64,000 bases of DNA from Pseudomonas bharatica CSV86 (GCF_000319305.2 NZ_AMWJ02000002.1:1426001-1490000); one strand, 5' to 3'. Shown: positions 28,201 through 36,815, counted from the first letter of the stretch. Notes: generated by a model not told the origin, from the sequence alone. Numbers and translations: made by a program.

Positions 28201-30069
28201 TTAAACCCACAGCTTCTTGATGTCGCGGCCGCCATAGATCCCGTTGACGATCGCACGGGTAACCAGAATGGCAGTGAACATGGAGGTGAAGATACCCAGC
28301 GACATGGTGACCGCGAAGCCCTTGACCGGGCCGGTGCCCATGGCGAAGAGGATGCCGCCGACCAGCAGGGTGGTCAGGTTGGCGTCGAGAATCGCCGTGT
28401 AGGCACGGTCGAAACCTTCGTGGATGGCGCGCTGCGCCGACATGCCATTGGCCAGCTCCTCGCGGATACGCGAGAAGATCAGCACGTTGGCGTCGACCGC
28501 CATACCCATGGTCAGCACGATACCGGCGATACCAGGCAGGGTCAGGGTCGCGCCGAGCAGCGACATCAGCGCCAGCAGCAGGACCATGTTGCCCGCCAGG
28601 GCGACGGTGGCGATCAGGCCGAAGAAGCGGTAGATGGCCATGATGAACAGCGAGACGAACAGCATGCCCCACAGCGACGCATCGATACCCTTGGTGATGT
28701 TGTCGGCACCCAGGCTCGGGCCGATGGTGCGCTCTTCAGCGAAGTACATCGGCGCGGCCAGGCCACCGGCACGCAGCAGCAGGGCCAGCTCGGACGATTC
28801 GCCCTGGCCGTTCAGGCCGGTGATGCGGAACTGGCTGCCCAGCGGCGACTGGATGGTCGCCAGGCTGATGATCTTCTTGTCTTCCTGGAAGGTCTGCACC
28901 GCCACGTCCTTCTCGACGCCGTCGACCACCTGCTTCTCGTAGCGGGTGACCGGACGCTGCTCGATGAAGATCACCGCCATGCTGCGCCCGACGTTGCTGC
29001 GGGTCGCGCGGCTCATCAGTTCGCCACCATGGCCGTCGAGACGGATATTCACCTGCGGACGGCCGTGCTCGTCGTAGCTGGCCTGGGCATCGGTAACCTG
29101 GTCACCGGTGATGATCAAGCCACGCTCGACCGGCGCGGAACGCCCGCCTTCACGGAACTCGAAGACCTCGGTAGTCGCCTTGGTCGCATCAGGGCCTGCG
29201 CCCAGGCGGAACTCAAGGTTGGCGGTCTTGCCGAGGATACGCTTGGCTTCGGCGGTGTCCTGAACGCCCGGCAGCTCGACCACGATGCGGTTGGCACCCT
29301 GGCGCTGAACCAGCGGCTCGGCGACGCCCAGCTCGTTGACGCGGTTACGTACCGTGGTCAGGTTCTGCTTGATCGCGTATTCACGGATTTCCGTGATCTT
29401 CGCCGGCGAGATCGCCAGACGCAGTACCGAGAGGTCGTTACGCTCGGTGGTGGTCAGGTCGAAATCGTTGAAATTCTTGCGGATCAGGCTGCGGGCCTGT
29501 TCGCGGGTCGCATCGTCGGAGAAGCCCAGCTGGATGCCACCATCCTGCTGCGGCAGGCTGCGGTAGCGGACCTTCTCTTTGCGCAGGAGGCTCTTGACCT
29601 CGCCTTCGTAGACTTTCAGGCGCGCGGCCATGGCCTTGTCCATGTCCACTTCGAGCAGGAAGTGCACACCACCGGACAGGTCGAGACCGAGTTTCATCGG
29701 GTGAGCGCCGATGCTGCGCAGCCATTGTGGCGTGGTCGGGGCCAGGTTCAGCGCCACCACGTAATCATCGCCCAGTGCCTTGCGCACCACGTCCTTGGCC
29801 GGAAGCTGGTCTTCCTGCTTGACCAGGCGCAGCAACGCACCCTTGCCGTTCTCGCCCAGAGTAGCGGCCTTCACCGCGATACCGGCATCGCCCAGCGCCT
29901 TGCTGGCACGGTCCAGGTCGGCCTGGCTGACCTGCAGCGCAGTGCTGGCGCCGCTGACCTGCACAGCCGGATCGTCAGGGTAAAGGTTGGGAGCGGAATA
30001 AATAAAACCGATCGCCAGTACCGCCAGGATCAGTGCGTATTTCCATAGAGGAGTTTTGTTCAGCATCAC
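28201..30069 (-). CDS. secD: SecD, preprotein translocase subunit
   Basis: A 622-aa partner of SecF. The first helix (YALILAVLAIGFIYSAPNLYP) is followed by the P1 periplasmic domain with LGLDLSGGVHFLLEVD. The C-terminal membrane half has ANVLIFSRIREELANG and GIVLTMGMAVDAN. Two adjacent ATGs (30069 and 30066) could serve as starts. Confidence 0.97.
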   Translation of the reverse strand: MMLNKTPLWKYALILAVLAIGFIYSAPNLYPDDPAVQVSGASTALQVSQADLDRASKALGDAGIAVKAATLGENGKGALLRLVKQEDQLPAKDVVRKALGDDYVVALNLAPTTPQWLRSIGAHPMKLGLDLSGGVHFLLEVDMDKAMAARLKVYEGEVKSLLRKEKVRYRSLPQQDGGIQLGFSDDATREQARSLIRKNFNDFDLTTTERNDLSVLRLAISPAKITEIREYAIKQNLTTVRNRVNELGVAEPLVQRQGANRIVVELPGVQDTAEAKRILGKTANLEFRLGAGPDATKATTEVFEFREGGRSAPVERGLIITGDQVTDAQASYDEHGRPQVNIRLDGHGGELMSRATRSNVGRSMAVIFIEQRPVTRYEKQVVDGVEKDVAVQTFQEDKKIISLATIQSPLGSQFRITGLNGQGESSELALLLRAGGLAAPMYFAEERTIGPSLGADNITKGIDASLWGMLFVSLFIMAIYRFFGLIATVALAGNMVLLLALMSLLGATLTLPGIAGIVLTMGMAVDANVLIFSRIREELANGMSAQRAIHEGFDRAYTAILDANLTTLLVGGILFAMGTGPVKGFAVTMSLGIFTSMFTAILVTRAIVNGIYGGRDIKKLWV

Positions 30070-30126
30070 GCCGCCCGTTCAAGACGCGGGGCGCCTTGCG
30101 CGCCCCGTCGATTGGATAAAAACTAA

Positions 30127-30468
30127 TCAGATCGCTTTCAGCGTACCTTTCGGCAGGGTGGCCGCGATGGCGCCCTTCTGGAACTTCAGTTCGACCGAGT
30201 CGGACACTTCGAGTACCACGAAGTCATCGCTGACCTTAACGATCTTGCCGGCGATGCCGCCGTTGGTGACGACTTCGTCGCCCTTTTGCAGGTTGCTCAG
30301 CAGGTTCTTCTGCTCTTTGGCACGTTTGGCCTGTGGGCGCCAGATCATCAGGTAGAAGATGACCAGGAAACCGACCAGGAAGATCCACTCGAAGCCGGTA
30401 CCGGCCGGGCCGGCAGCAGCGGCTGGGGCAGCGGCGTCCGCATAAGCGGCAGGAATCAGAAAGCTCAT
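30127..30468 (-). CDS. yajC: YajC, Sec translocon accessory subunit
   Basis: A 113-aa single-span membrane protein (FEWIFLVGFLVIFYLMIWRPQAKRAKEQKNLL) with a cytoplasmic domain carrying GDEVVTNGGIAGKI. The start is MSFLIPAAYA at 30468; the six codons before it are not conserved. It forms a complex with SecDF and precedes secD. Confidence 0.95.
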   Translation of the reverse strand: MSFLIPAAYADAAAPAAAAGPAGTGFEWIFLVGFLVIFYLMIWRPQAKRAKEQKNLLSNLQKGDEVVTNGGIAGKIVKVSDDFVVLEVSDSVELKFQKGAIAATLPKGTLKAI

Positions 30469-30514
30469 TTGGCACTCCAGTTGCAAAAGTTATGTTTGTC
30501 AGGATGGCAAAACA

Positions 30515-31630
30515 TCAATCCAAAGGCGGCACGGGGAGTCCGCGTTTGGCATAAAAGGCGTCGACAAAGGCGGCCAATGTACCTTGTTGAATTGCCTCGC
30601 GCAAACCAGCCATCAGGCGCTGGTAATGACGCAAGTTGTGGATTGTATTCAACATGGCGCCGAGCATTTCGCCGCATTTATCCAGGTGATGCAGATAGGC
30701 GCGGGAGAAGTTCTGGCAGGTGTAGCAGTCACAGGTCGGATCCAGTGGCGAATCATCATGACGATGGAACGCGTTGCGGATTTTCAGCACGCCGGTATCG
30801 ATGAACAGATGGCCGTTCCGCGCATTGCGGGTGGGCATCACGCAGTCGAACATGTCAACGCCGCGGCGCACACCCTCAACAAGATCCTCCGGCTTGCCAA
30901 CCCCCATAAGGTAACGAGGTTTGTCAGCGGGCATCTGCCCCGGCAGGTAGTCGAGCACCTTGATCATCTCGTGCTTCGGCTCGCCCACCGACAGGCCGCC
31001 GATGGCCAGGCCATCGAAGCCGATCTTGTCCAGGCCTTCCAGGGAGCGCATGCGCAGGTCCTGGTGCATGCCGCCCTGGACGATGCCGAACAGCGCCGCC
31101 GTGCTGTCGCCGTGGGCGTTCTTCGAGCGCTGGGCCCAGCGCAGCGACAGCTCCATGGAGATGCGCGCCACGTCTTCGTCGGCCGGGTACGGCGTGCACT
31201 CGTCGAAGATCATCACGATGTCCGAGCCCAGGTCGCGCTGGACCTGCATCGATTCTTCAGGGCCCATGAACACTTTCGAGCCGTCCACCGGGGAGGCGAA
31301 GGTCACGCCCTCTTCCTTGATCTTGCGCATCGCCCCCAGGCTGAACACCTGGAAACCGCCGGAGTCGGTAAGGATCGGGCCTTTCCACTGCATGAAATCG
31401 TGCAGGTCGCCGTGGGCCTTGATCACCTCGGTGCCCGGGCGCAGCCACAGGTGGAAGGTGTTGCCGAGGATGATCTCGGCGCCGATGGCCTCGATGTCCC
31501 GAGGCAGCATGCCCTTGACCGTGCCATAGGTGCCCACCGGCATGAACGCCGGGGTTTCCACGGTACCACGGGGGAAGGTCAGGCGGCCGCGACGGGCCTT
31601 GCCGTCGGTGGCCAGCAACTCGAAGGACAT
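30515..31630 (-). CDS. tgt: Tgt, queuine tRNA-ribosyltransferase
   Basis: A 371-aa enzyme exchanging guanine 34 for preQ1 in GUN-anticodon tRNAs. Catalytic aspartates lie in LTDSGGFQVFSLG and in RGVDMFDCVMPTRNARNG. The zinc site is CDCYTC...H near the C terminus. The conserved start is MSFELLATDG at 31630. An ATG six codons upstream (31648) has a better-placed GAGGA and overlaps the queA stop as ATGA, so it may be the real initiation point. Confidence 0.96.
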   Translation of the reverse strand: MSFELLATDGKARRGRLTFPRGTVETPAFMPVGTYGTVKGMLPRDIEAIGAEIILGNTFHLWLRPGTEVIKAHGDLHDFMQWKGPILTDSGGFQVFSLGAMRKIKEEGVTFASPVDGSKVFMGPEESMQVQRDLGSDIVMIFDECTPYPADEDVARISMELSLRWAQRSKNAHGDSTAALFGIVQGGMHQDLRMRSLEGLDKIGFDGLAIGGLSVGEPKHEMIKVLDYLPGQMPADKPRYLMGVGKPEDLVEGVRRGVDMFDCVMPTRNARNGHLFIDTGVLKIRNAFHRHDDSPLDPTCDCYTCQNFSRAYLHHLDKCGEMLGAMLNTIHNLRHYQRLMAGLREAIQQGTLAAFVDAFYAKRGLPVPPLD

Positions 31631-31644
31631 ACGACAGGTGCGAC

Positions 31645-32694
31645 TCATGCTTGATCCTCGGGGCCGCGCGGCGCCGGATTGCGGGTGATGAACATGGCAT
31701 CACCGTAACTGAAGAAGCGGTACTCGTTGCTCACCGCCGCGGCGTAGGCGGCCATGGTTTCCGGGTAACCGGCGAAGGCCGAAACCAGCATCAGCAGCGT
31801 GGACTCGGGCAAATGGAAGTTGGTGACCAGGGCATCGACCACATGGAACGGACGGCCCGGGAAAATGAAGATATCGGTATCGCCGCTGAACGGCTTGAGC
31901 ACGCCATCGCGCGCCGCGCTCTCCAGCGAGCGCACGCTGGTGGTACCCACCGCCACCACCCGGCCACCGCGCGCACGGCAGGCGGCCACGGCATCCACCA
32001 CATCCTGGCTTACTTCGAGCCACTCTTTATGCATGTGGTGGTCTTCGATGCGTTCCACCCGCACCGGCTGGAAGGTGCCGGCGCCGACATGCAGGGTCAC
32101 GAAGGCGGTCTCGACGCCCTTCTCGGCGATCTTCGCCAGCAGTTCCTCGTCGAAATGCAGCCCGGCGGTAGGCGCGGCCACCGCACCGGCGCGCTCGGCG
32201 TACACGGTCTGGTAGCGCTCGCGGTCGGCGCCCTCGTCGGGGCGGTCTATATAAGGAGGCAGCGGCATATGGCCGACGCGGTCCAGCAGCGGCAACACCT
32301 CTTCGGTAAAGCGCAGCTCGAACAACGTATCATGGCGCGCCACCATCTCGGCCTCGCCACCGCCCTCCACGAGGATCTGCGAACCCGGCTTCGGCGCCTT
32401 GCTCGAGCGCACATGGGCCAGCACGCGATGGCTGTCCAGCACCCGCTCCACCAGGATCTCCAGCTTGCCGCCGGACGCCTTCTGGCCGAACAGACGGGCC
32501 GGAATCACCCGGGTGTTGTTGAACACCATCAGGTCGCCCGGGCGCAGGTATTCCAGCAGATCGGCGAACTGCCGATGCGCCAGCGCCCCGCTCGGCCCAT
32601 CGAGCACCAGCAGGCGACTGGCGCGCCGCTCGGCGAGTGGATGGCGGGCGATCAGGGAATCGGGCAGTTCGAAAGAAAAATCGGCGACGCGCAT
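31645..32694 (-). CDS. queA: QueA, SAM:tRNA ribosyltransferase-isomerase
   Basis: A 349-aa enzyme that builds epoxyqueuosine from preQ1-tRNA using the ribosyl group of SAM. The conserved blocks MRVADFSFELPDSLIARHPL, FNNTRVIPARLFG and PTAGLHFDEELL are present. The start at 32694 gives the usual length. It is directly upstream of tgt, the preceding step of the same pathway. Confidence 0.96.
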   Translation of the reverse strand: MRVADFSFELPDSLIARHPLAERRASRLLVLDGPSGALAHRQFADLLEYLRPGDLMVFNNTRVIPARLFGQKASGGKLEILVERVLDSHRVLAHVRSSKAPKPGSQILVEGGGEAEMVARHDTLFELRFTEEVLPLLDRVGHMPLPPYIDRPDEGADRERYQTVYAERAGAVAAPTAGLHFDEELLAKIAEKGVETAFVTLHVGAGTFQPVRVERIEDHHMHKEWLEVSQDVVDAVAACRARGGRVVAVGTTSVRSLESAARDGVLKPFSGDTDIFIFPGRPFHVVDALVTNFHLPESTLLMLVSAFAGYPETMAAYAAAVSNEYRFFSYGDAMFITRNPAPRGPEDQA

Positions 32695-32767
32695 GGGCAA
32701 TGGGGGTACGGGTTCGACAGGGCCGGGAAGTTTAGCCGAAAGCGGAAAAATTGACCATGAAAGCTGA

Positions 32768-32796
32768 TTGACCAACGGTAGGTGGCTCTTTATACT
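32768..32796 (+). promoter_or_regulatory. tRNA-Leu promoter
   Basis: TTGACC at 32768-32773 and TATACT at 32791-32796 are spaced by exactly 17 bp, a strong sigma-70 promoter. Transcription would begin a few bases before the tRNA at 32809. Confidence 0.85.
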
Positions 32797-32808
32797 CCGC
32801 CGCCACAT

Positions 32809-32893
32809 GCCCTGATGGCGGAATTGGTAGACGCGGCGGATTCAAAATCCGTTTTCGAAAGGAGTGGGAGTTCGAGTCTCCCTCGGGGCACCA
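32809..32893 (+). tRNA. tRNA-Leu (anticodon CAA)
   Basis: An 85-nt class II tRNA with encoded CCA. The acceptor stem GCCCTGA pairs with TCGGGGC. The anticodon loop is TTCAAAA with CAA as anticodon, so it reads UUG. A variable arm (CGTTTTCGAAAGGAGTG region) and a T-arm GGGAGTTCGAGTCTCCC are present. A promoter lies upstream and a terminator downstream. Confidence 0.97.
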
Positions 32894-32904
32894 AGATCGA
32901 TGAG

Positions 32905-32931
32905 AAAGCCGACTTTTTAGTCGGCTTTTTT
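32905..32931 (+). terminator. Terminator after tRNA-Leu
   Basis: AAGCCGACT-TTTT-AGTCGGCTTTTTT is a 9-bp stem followed by a T run, 12 bases after the tRNA CCA. Confidence 0.92.
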
Positions 32932-33783
32932 GTGCCTTAGATTTAGAGGTGCGGCGCTGCATTTTCTCTGTGGGGAATCCGCCCAGCCTTTCAGGCTGCG
33001 CTGTCGCGCAGAGAACAGTTCCAAAGCACGACGCGTACCCTGTGGGAGCGGGTTCATCGGAACGCCGAACCGCCGCGATTGCGGTAGTGAATTCACAATA
33101 GCAATCGCGGGTGACCCCGCTCCCACAAGGCCCTGCAAATCAAAGAGTTATGTTTTGTTCTATGAGAGCAAGCTTGCTCGCGAAGGGTCGCAAAGCGGCC
33201 CCAAATCCTGCCATCCTGCCCTACCCGCAATGCGCGCCCCCAAAACTCCTCGACCGTGATTGACACTCCTACGGACTTATCTATCCTTGCGCACGAGGAC
33301 TGCAACTGCGCATATGTCGGGCCTGGGTACCAGCAAACGCCTCCCCGCGAGTCGGCAGCAGAGAAAGCTGGTTTCTCTGAAGTAGTGACGACGGCATTGT
33401 TCGTCGGATCCTGAACCCAAGGTCGTGAGACCGGAGCTAAAGGATCGCTGCGGCTACTCCTCGAAAACCTCAAATCGCCCCTCCGGCTCGCTCCATGGAT
33501 CACAATCCCCTCCAGTGTGCGGCCTTGAATTGCGGCATTACAGCGTTAAGTGTCCCCCCGCACCCTTCACACCTCGTCACCTCCCCTTTCCCGAGCGGAG
33601 GACGCTTTTCTCCGTCTGTTATCGCCGAAACCCCAAACCTCTCCCCGCATGCAATTGGCAACTCACCTGTGTAATGACGCCGGTAGAGGGTCATCAGGCC
33701 CGAGGGCCACCCCGCAATTACCTGACCCTTCGACATCCATGAGCGATAGGCTTTCATATACGAAAATGAAATGCAGTAGCGCT
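32932..33783. other. 850-bp gene-poor stretch after tRNA-Leu
   Basis: I see no convincing gene here. The stretch contains a REPIN (33041-33127) and a second kind of Pseudomonas repeat, GAGCAAGCTTGCTCGCGA, at about 33163-33180. Open frames of 80-136 codons exist on both strands but overlap each other, lack ribosome-binding sites and match nothing I recognise. It may be decayed accessory DNA. Confidence 0.6.
33041..33127. repeat. REPIN, imperfect (TGTGGGAGCGGGT class)
   Basis: The outer arms TGTGGGAGCGGG / CCCGCTCCCACA and inner arms CCGCGATTGCGGTAGTGA / TCACAATAGCAATCGCGG frame a GTGAATTCAC centre. The left half has an insertion (TTCATCGGAACGCCGAA) not matched on the right, so the palindrome is imperfect. 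Confidence 0.85.
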
Positions 33784-34503
33784 CTATGAGCCGGCCCCCG
33801 GCGCCACATCATCACTCGACTGCTGACCGGCTCCTGCAGACATCCTTCTAGGCTCAACACGATCAAGAGCGGCACGAGTCTCTTGTCGCTCCTGCCTGCG
33901 ATCACCAGACGTGTACACATCGATTTTCAGGCGTCTGGAGCGCACCATTGAGCCTAGGCTTTTCTCCACCTTTTCAAGGCTCCGTGCCAAGTCGATCATG
34001 GGATCTCGCCCTAGTTCACTCGCCCCTATGTAATCCGCCATACTCAAGGTGTATACATTGGTCTCTCTGGGTTTATCTTTGCTGCCGTGGCGCCATGACA
34101 CAGTGACTTCGAACGACTTACCTTCAAGGACGTTTATGTCGGCCAGATAGCTGCGCAGCTCTTGTCGTGGCTTTAAAACGCTCACCTGCTCAAATGGAAT
34201 TTTCGCGTCCTCTCTTCGCGCCTCACCATTCTCGAGCGGAGGGTTGAAAGCAATTTTGATATCGTAGGCTGTGGCGTTACCCGTGTTTTCGACTACAAGA
34301 TCGAAATGCCGCAGAGACCAGCGGTTGGGGGCCAAGGTCGCGACCACGTGCGGCTGGTCTGACGCCTCGACCATCCTGGTGGTCTCCTTGGCGAGCAGTT
34401 TTGTGACGCGCCACAAGAATATCGTGGCAACGGCTGTCACAAAGGTGGCAAGTACTCCACCAAAGTCCAATAGCGCGCTTATCCAGCTTTCCTGCTCAGC
34501 CAT
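33784..34503 (-). CDS. Unrecognised membrane-anchored protein with Ig-like region
   Basis: A 239-aa protein I cannot assign. One N-terminal membrane helix (LLDFGGVLATFVTAVATIFLWRV, about residues 11-33) is followed by a beta-rich segment (HFDLVVENTGNATAYDIKIAF, about 67-90) resembling Ig-like folds. A charged helical C terminus (MIDLARSLEKVEKSLGSMVRSRR and an Arg/Glu-rich tail) ends the protein. Codon use is coding-like but less GC-biased than neighbouring core genes. It stands alone in the accessory stretch after tRNA-Leu. The ribosome-binding site is weak (GGACGGAA). Confidence 0.6.
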   Translation of the reverse strand: MAEQESWISALLDFGGVLATFVTAVATIFLWRVTKLLAKETTRMVEASDQPHVVATLAPNRWSLRHFDLVVENTGNATAYDIKIAFNPPLENGEARREDAKIPFEQVSVLKPRQELRSYLADINVLEGKSFEVTVSWRHGSKDKPRETNVYTLSMADYIGASELGRDPMIDLARSLEKVEKSLGSMVRSRRLKIDVYTSGDRRQERQETRAALDRVEPRRMSAGAGQQSSDDVAPGAGS

Positions 34504-34757
34504 GATTCCGTCCGTGGTGGTTTCCGTGAGTGCTCCGCAGAACTATAGAACCTCCTCCGATCTGAGGAGGCCGACTGCAGAGCTAAAATGTGAGCAAGAA
34601 AACCCTAAGCACCTATTAACAACCAGCAGAATCAGGGAAATAAGGAAATCTCTGAGACTCCCGGTGCCGATCTGCATCGGCAAGCGCCGCTGGGGCGGGG
34701 CGATCATTTCCGCATCGATCTATGCTAAGGACAGAGCTTAAAATCTCAGAGTCATGT

Positions 34758-34925
34758 TCAGGAGAACAGCCCGAAAAGTATCCAGCTCATAGCCAGCACG
34801 AAAACTGCCATCGCAGCCGCTGACAGCAGCATGTCGCGGGTCTCATGCTGGGAGCCCACGCGAACCTCGATGCTGAGCTGAGCCAACGTTTCCCGCATCA
34901 GCTTGATCACTTGTTCGTGGCTCAT
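34758..34925 (-). CDS. Small membrane protein, 55 aa
   Basis: A short gene with a well-placed GAGGA seven bases before its ATG at 34925. The product has an amphipathic N-terminal part (MSHEQVIKLMRETLAQLSIEV) and one C-terminal membrane helix (MLLSAAAMAVFVLAMSWILFGLF). I do not recognise a family. A longer reading to 35024 has no start signal and is unlikely. Confidence 0.55.
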   Translation of the reverse strand: MSHEQVIKLMRETLAQLSIEVRVGSQHETRDMLLSAAAMAVFVLAMSWILFGLFS

Positions 34926-35078
34926 GGCCGTCCTCACTTGCCAGGAGCGGGATTTAAACGGTGTTGCATACAGCAACGAAAACGCCCCGATTTCCGACTT
35001 TCTTGTAGGCAATTTCCCAAGCATACTCCCCCACCCCGCCAGGCGGTTGCGTCCTCTGGAAACGGTGCCTACGCTTCG

Positions 35079-35211
35079 CCGGTCGTTGCCAAATCAACGA
35101 CCGGATTAGCAGTCCGGCCATGAGAGAAACCACCAGCGTGCTTTGCGGCGGCTGTATGTGTGGGCACCTTCGGGTGCGCCGGGTTTTTCTCTCATGTTCC
35201 GGTCTGCTAAC
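35079..35211. other. Structured leader: perfect hairpin plus long inverted repeat
   Basis: First a perfect 10-bp hairpin CCGGTCGTTG / CAACGACCGG (35079-35104). Then an inverted repeat of about 23 bp pairs TTAGCAGTCCGG..ATGAGAGAAA (about 35106-35129) with its complement near 35185-35210, enclosing an internal GCACC-TTCG-GGTGC hairpin (35164-35175). It lies 70-200 bp upstream of the 81-aa gene on the plus strand. It looks like a structured RNA or a small palindromic element, and I cannot name its class. Confidence 0.6.
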
Positions 35212-35282
35212 CCGCATACAGTCGCCACCATACGTTTAGCAGCGATACGGAGCGCCCCATCGATACATGAGAGAGATCCGTA

Positions 35283-35528
35283 ATGAAAAAACTCGTACCC
35301 GATCCACCACCCGTTCTCTGCATCCGCGCCGGCATGTCGCCCGACGAAGCCATCTACACGGCTGACAAGCATCTCAAGAGCGCATTGTCCTCACTTAACG
35401 AACTGCCTGAACAGGCATTGCCGATGAATCAGACAAGGCTCACAGGTGCGATCCTTAATCTGAAAATCGGCAGAACGTTGCTGACTATCGCGAGAACAAA
35501 GTCAACGGCCTGCCTGCCGATTGAGTAA
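35283..35528 (+). CDS. DUF3077/DUF6124-like small Pseudomonas protein
   Basis: An 81-aa protein beginning MKKLVPDPPPVLCIRAGMSPDEA. The opening MKKxxPDPP and following helical segment are typical of a family of small proteins abundant and multi-copy in fluorescent Pseudomonas (DUF3077/DUF6124 type), of unknown function. It is preceded by a GAGAGATCC ribosome-binding region and by the structured segment at 35079-35211. The family assignment is by resemblance of the N terminus. Confidence 0.65.
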   Translation: MKKLVPDPPPVLCIRAGMSPDEAIYTADKHLKSALSSLNELPEQALPMNQTRLTGAILNLKIGRTLLTIARTKSTACLPIE

Positions 35529-35535
35529 CCCTCAC

Positions 35536-35556
35536 GCCGCGGTTCAACGCCGCGGC
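35536..35556. terminator. Short GC hairpin between convergent genes
   Basis: GCCGCGG-TTCAAC-GCCGCGGC forms a 7-bp perfect stem between the 81-aa gene (plus) and the XRE regulator (minus). There is no T tract of note, so its role as terminator is uncertain. Confidence 0.45.
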
Positions 35557-35567
35557 ATCGCTCTTCC

Positions 35568-35888
35568 CTAGAAGTCCTCCCGCGCCGCCCGCCTGTACCG
35601 CACCCGCCTTCCCTTGTTCGTTTCCTCCATAGCCAAGTATGAAATCGACGGGTCTTCGAGCGAACGGAAGATCTGCTCCATCAGCCCCAACTGCCACAAA
35701 ACAAGCATCAGATTCCTGGTGCTCACAGATGGATCGCCGCTCTCGATGCGACGGAGCATCCTTTCAGGTACGCCAAGCCGGTGAACAACATCTTTCTGCC
35801 TGATCTGCTGAGCAAGGCGTGAGGCCTTTACCATCAGGCCTATCCGGCGAAGGGTCATGGTGCAGTCGATAGGAAAGTAATCTTTCAT
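35568..35888 (-). CDS. XRE-family HTH regulator, HipB-like, orphan
   Basis: A 106-aa protein with a helix-turn-helix of the XRE type (IGLMVKASRLAQQIRQKDVVHRLGVPERMLRRIESGDPSVSTRNLMLVLWQLG). The layout resembles HipB antitoxins, but no HipA kinase gene follows; the downstream neighbour is a convergent small gene. The start is uncertain because no ribosome-binding site is evident before 35888, and 35858 (MTLRRIG) is an alternative. Confidence 0.65.
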   Translation of the reverse strand: MKDYFPIDCTMTLRRIGLMVKASRLAQQIRQKDVVHRLGVPERMLRRIESGDPSVSTRNLMLVLWQLGLMEQIFRSLEDPSISYLAMEETNKGRRVRYRRAAREDF

Positions 35889-36074
35889 AAGCAGTCTGAA
35901 TCCGGCTGGTTATTCGCACATCAGGTTGCGGTTAAGCATGCAGAAAGAAGCCGTTTAATCGATATAAACAGATTGAAACAGCCGGTTTATCCGGCATCAG
36001 TGTCGAACCTCGATGAAACCCACCCCACCCACCACCACTCCATAAACCAAGCCCCCAAAAACGAGCCCCACCCC

Positions 36075-36815
36075 ATGATCCACCTTGGCTGCGCCGGCTG
36101 GAGCCTGTCCCGCGATTACGCCGAGGCCTTTCCCGGGCCCGGAAGCCATTTGCAGCGTTATGCCAATGTGCTGAATGCAGTGGAGATCAACAGTTCGTTC
36201 TACCGTCCGCACCGGCCAGCGACCTATGCGCGCTGGGCCGAGTCGGTGCCGGCTGGCTTTCGCTTTGCGGTGAAGGTGCCGCGGACGATTACCCATGAGC
36301 GCCGCCTGGTGGATTGCGCCGGGGAACTGGACGGCTTTCTGGCGCAGTGCAAGGAACTGGGCGAGCGCCTGGGTGTGTTGCTGGTGCAACTGCCGCCGTC
36401 GCTGGTGTTCGAGGCACAGGTGGTCGAGCGGTTTTTCTTGGCGCTGCGCAGTCAGTACGACGGTGCCCTGGCGGTGGAGCCGCGGCATGCAAGCTGGCTG
36501 GCAGCAGATGGGCTGTTGAAGGACATGCGCGTGGCGCAGGTCGCGGCGGATCCGCCACGGTTCGGCGTCGATGAGGCGCCCAAGGGATGGCCAGGGCTGG
36601 CCTATTGGCGGTTGCATGGCTCACCCCGGATCTACTTCAGCGAGTATCCGCAGGAGTGGTTGCGGGATTTGGCTGGGCGTTTGAAGGAATGCGAGAGAAA
36701 CGGGTGCGAGACCTGGTGCATCTTCGACAATACGGCGGCAGGTGCAGCGTTAGGGAATGCATTGAGCGTGAGGCAATTGATCGGGTCGGGTGCCGACAGT
36801 GCTGCATGGCCGTGA
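36075..36815 (+). CDS. DUF72 family protein (YecE-like)
   Basis: A 246-aa TIM-barrel-like DUF72 protein. The start MIHLGCAGWSLS at 36075 is the conserved N terminus, and blocks YANVLNAVEINSSFYRPHRPATYARWAESVPAGFRFAVKVPRTITH and YWRLHGSPRIYFSEY are characteristic. The biochemical function is unknown. The gene ends 58 bp before the insertion sequence and is not disrupted. Confidence 0.9.
   Translation: MIHLGCAGWSLSRDYAEAFPGPGSHLQRYANVLNAVEINSSFYRPHRPATYARWAESVPAGFRFAVKVPRTITHERRLVDCAGELDGFLAQCKELGERLGVLLVQLPPSLVFEAQVVERFFLALRSQYDGALAVEPRHASWLAADGLLKDMRVAQVAADPPRFGVDEAPKGWPGLAYWRLHGSPRIYFSEYPQEWLRDLAGRLKECERNGCETWCIFDNTAAGAALGNALSVRQLIGSGADSAAWP

Noticed and set aside
32809..32893. tRNA-Leu as attachment site of an integrated island
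   Set aside because: I found no integrase gene and no second copy of the tRNA 3' end within the window, so I do not report an att site.
33093..33503. 136-codon frame in the gap after tRNA-Leu
   Set aside because: It starts inside non-coding sequence, overlaps the REPIN, has no start signal, and its translation matches nothing I recognise.
33500..33757. 85-codon minus frame with CxxC-like GCEGCGG
   Set aside because: The cysteine pair alone is not enough to call a zinc protein. There is no ribosome-binding site, and opposing frames cover the same bases.
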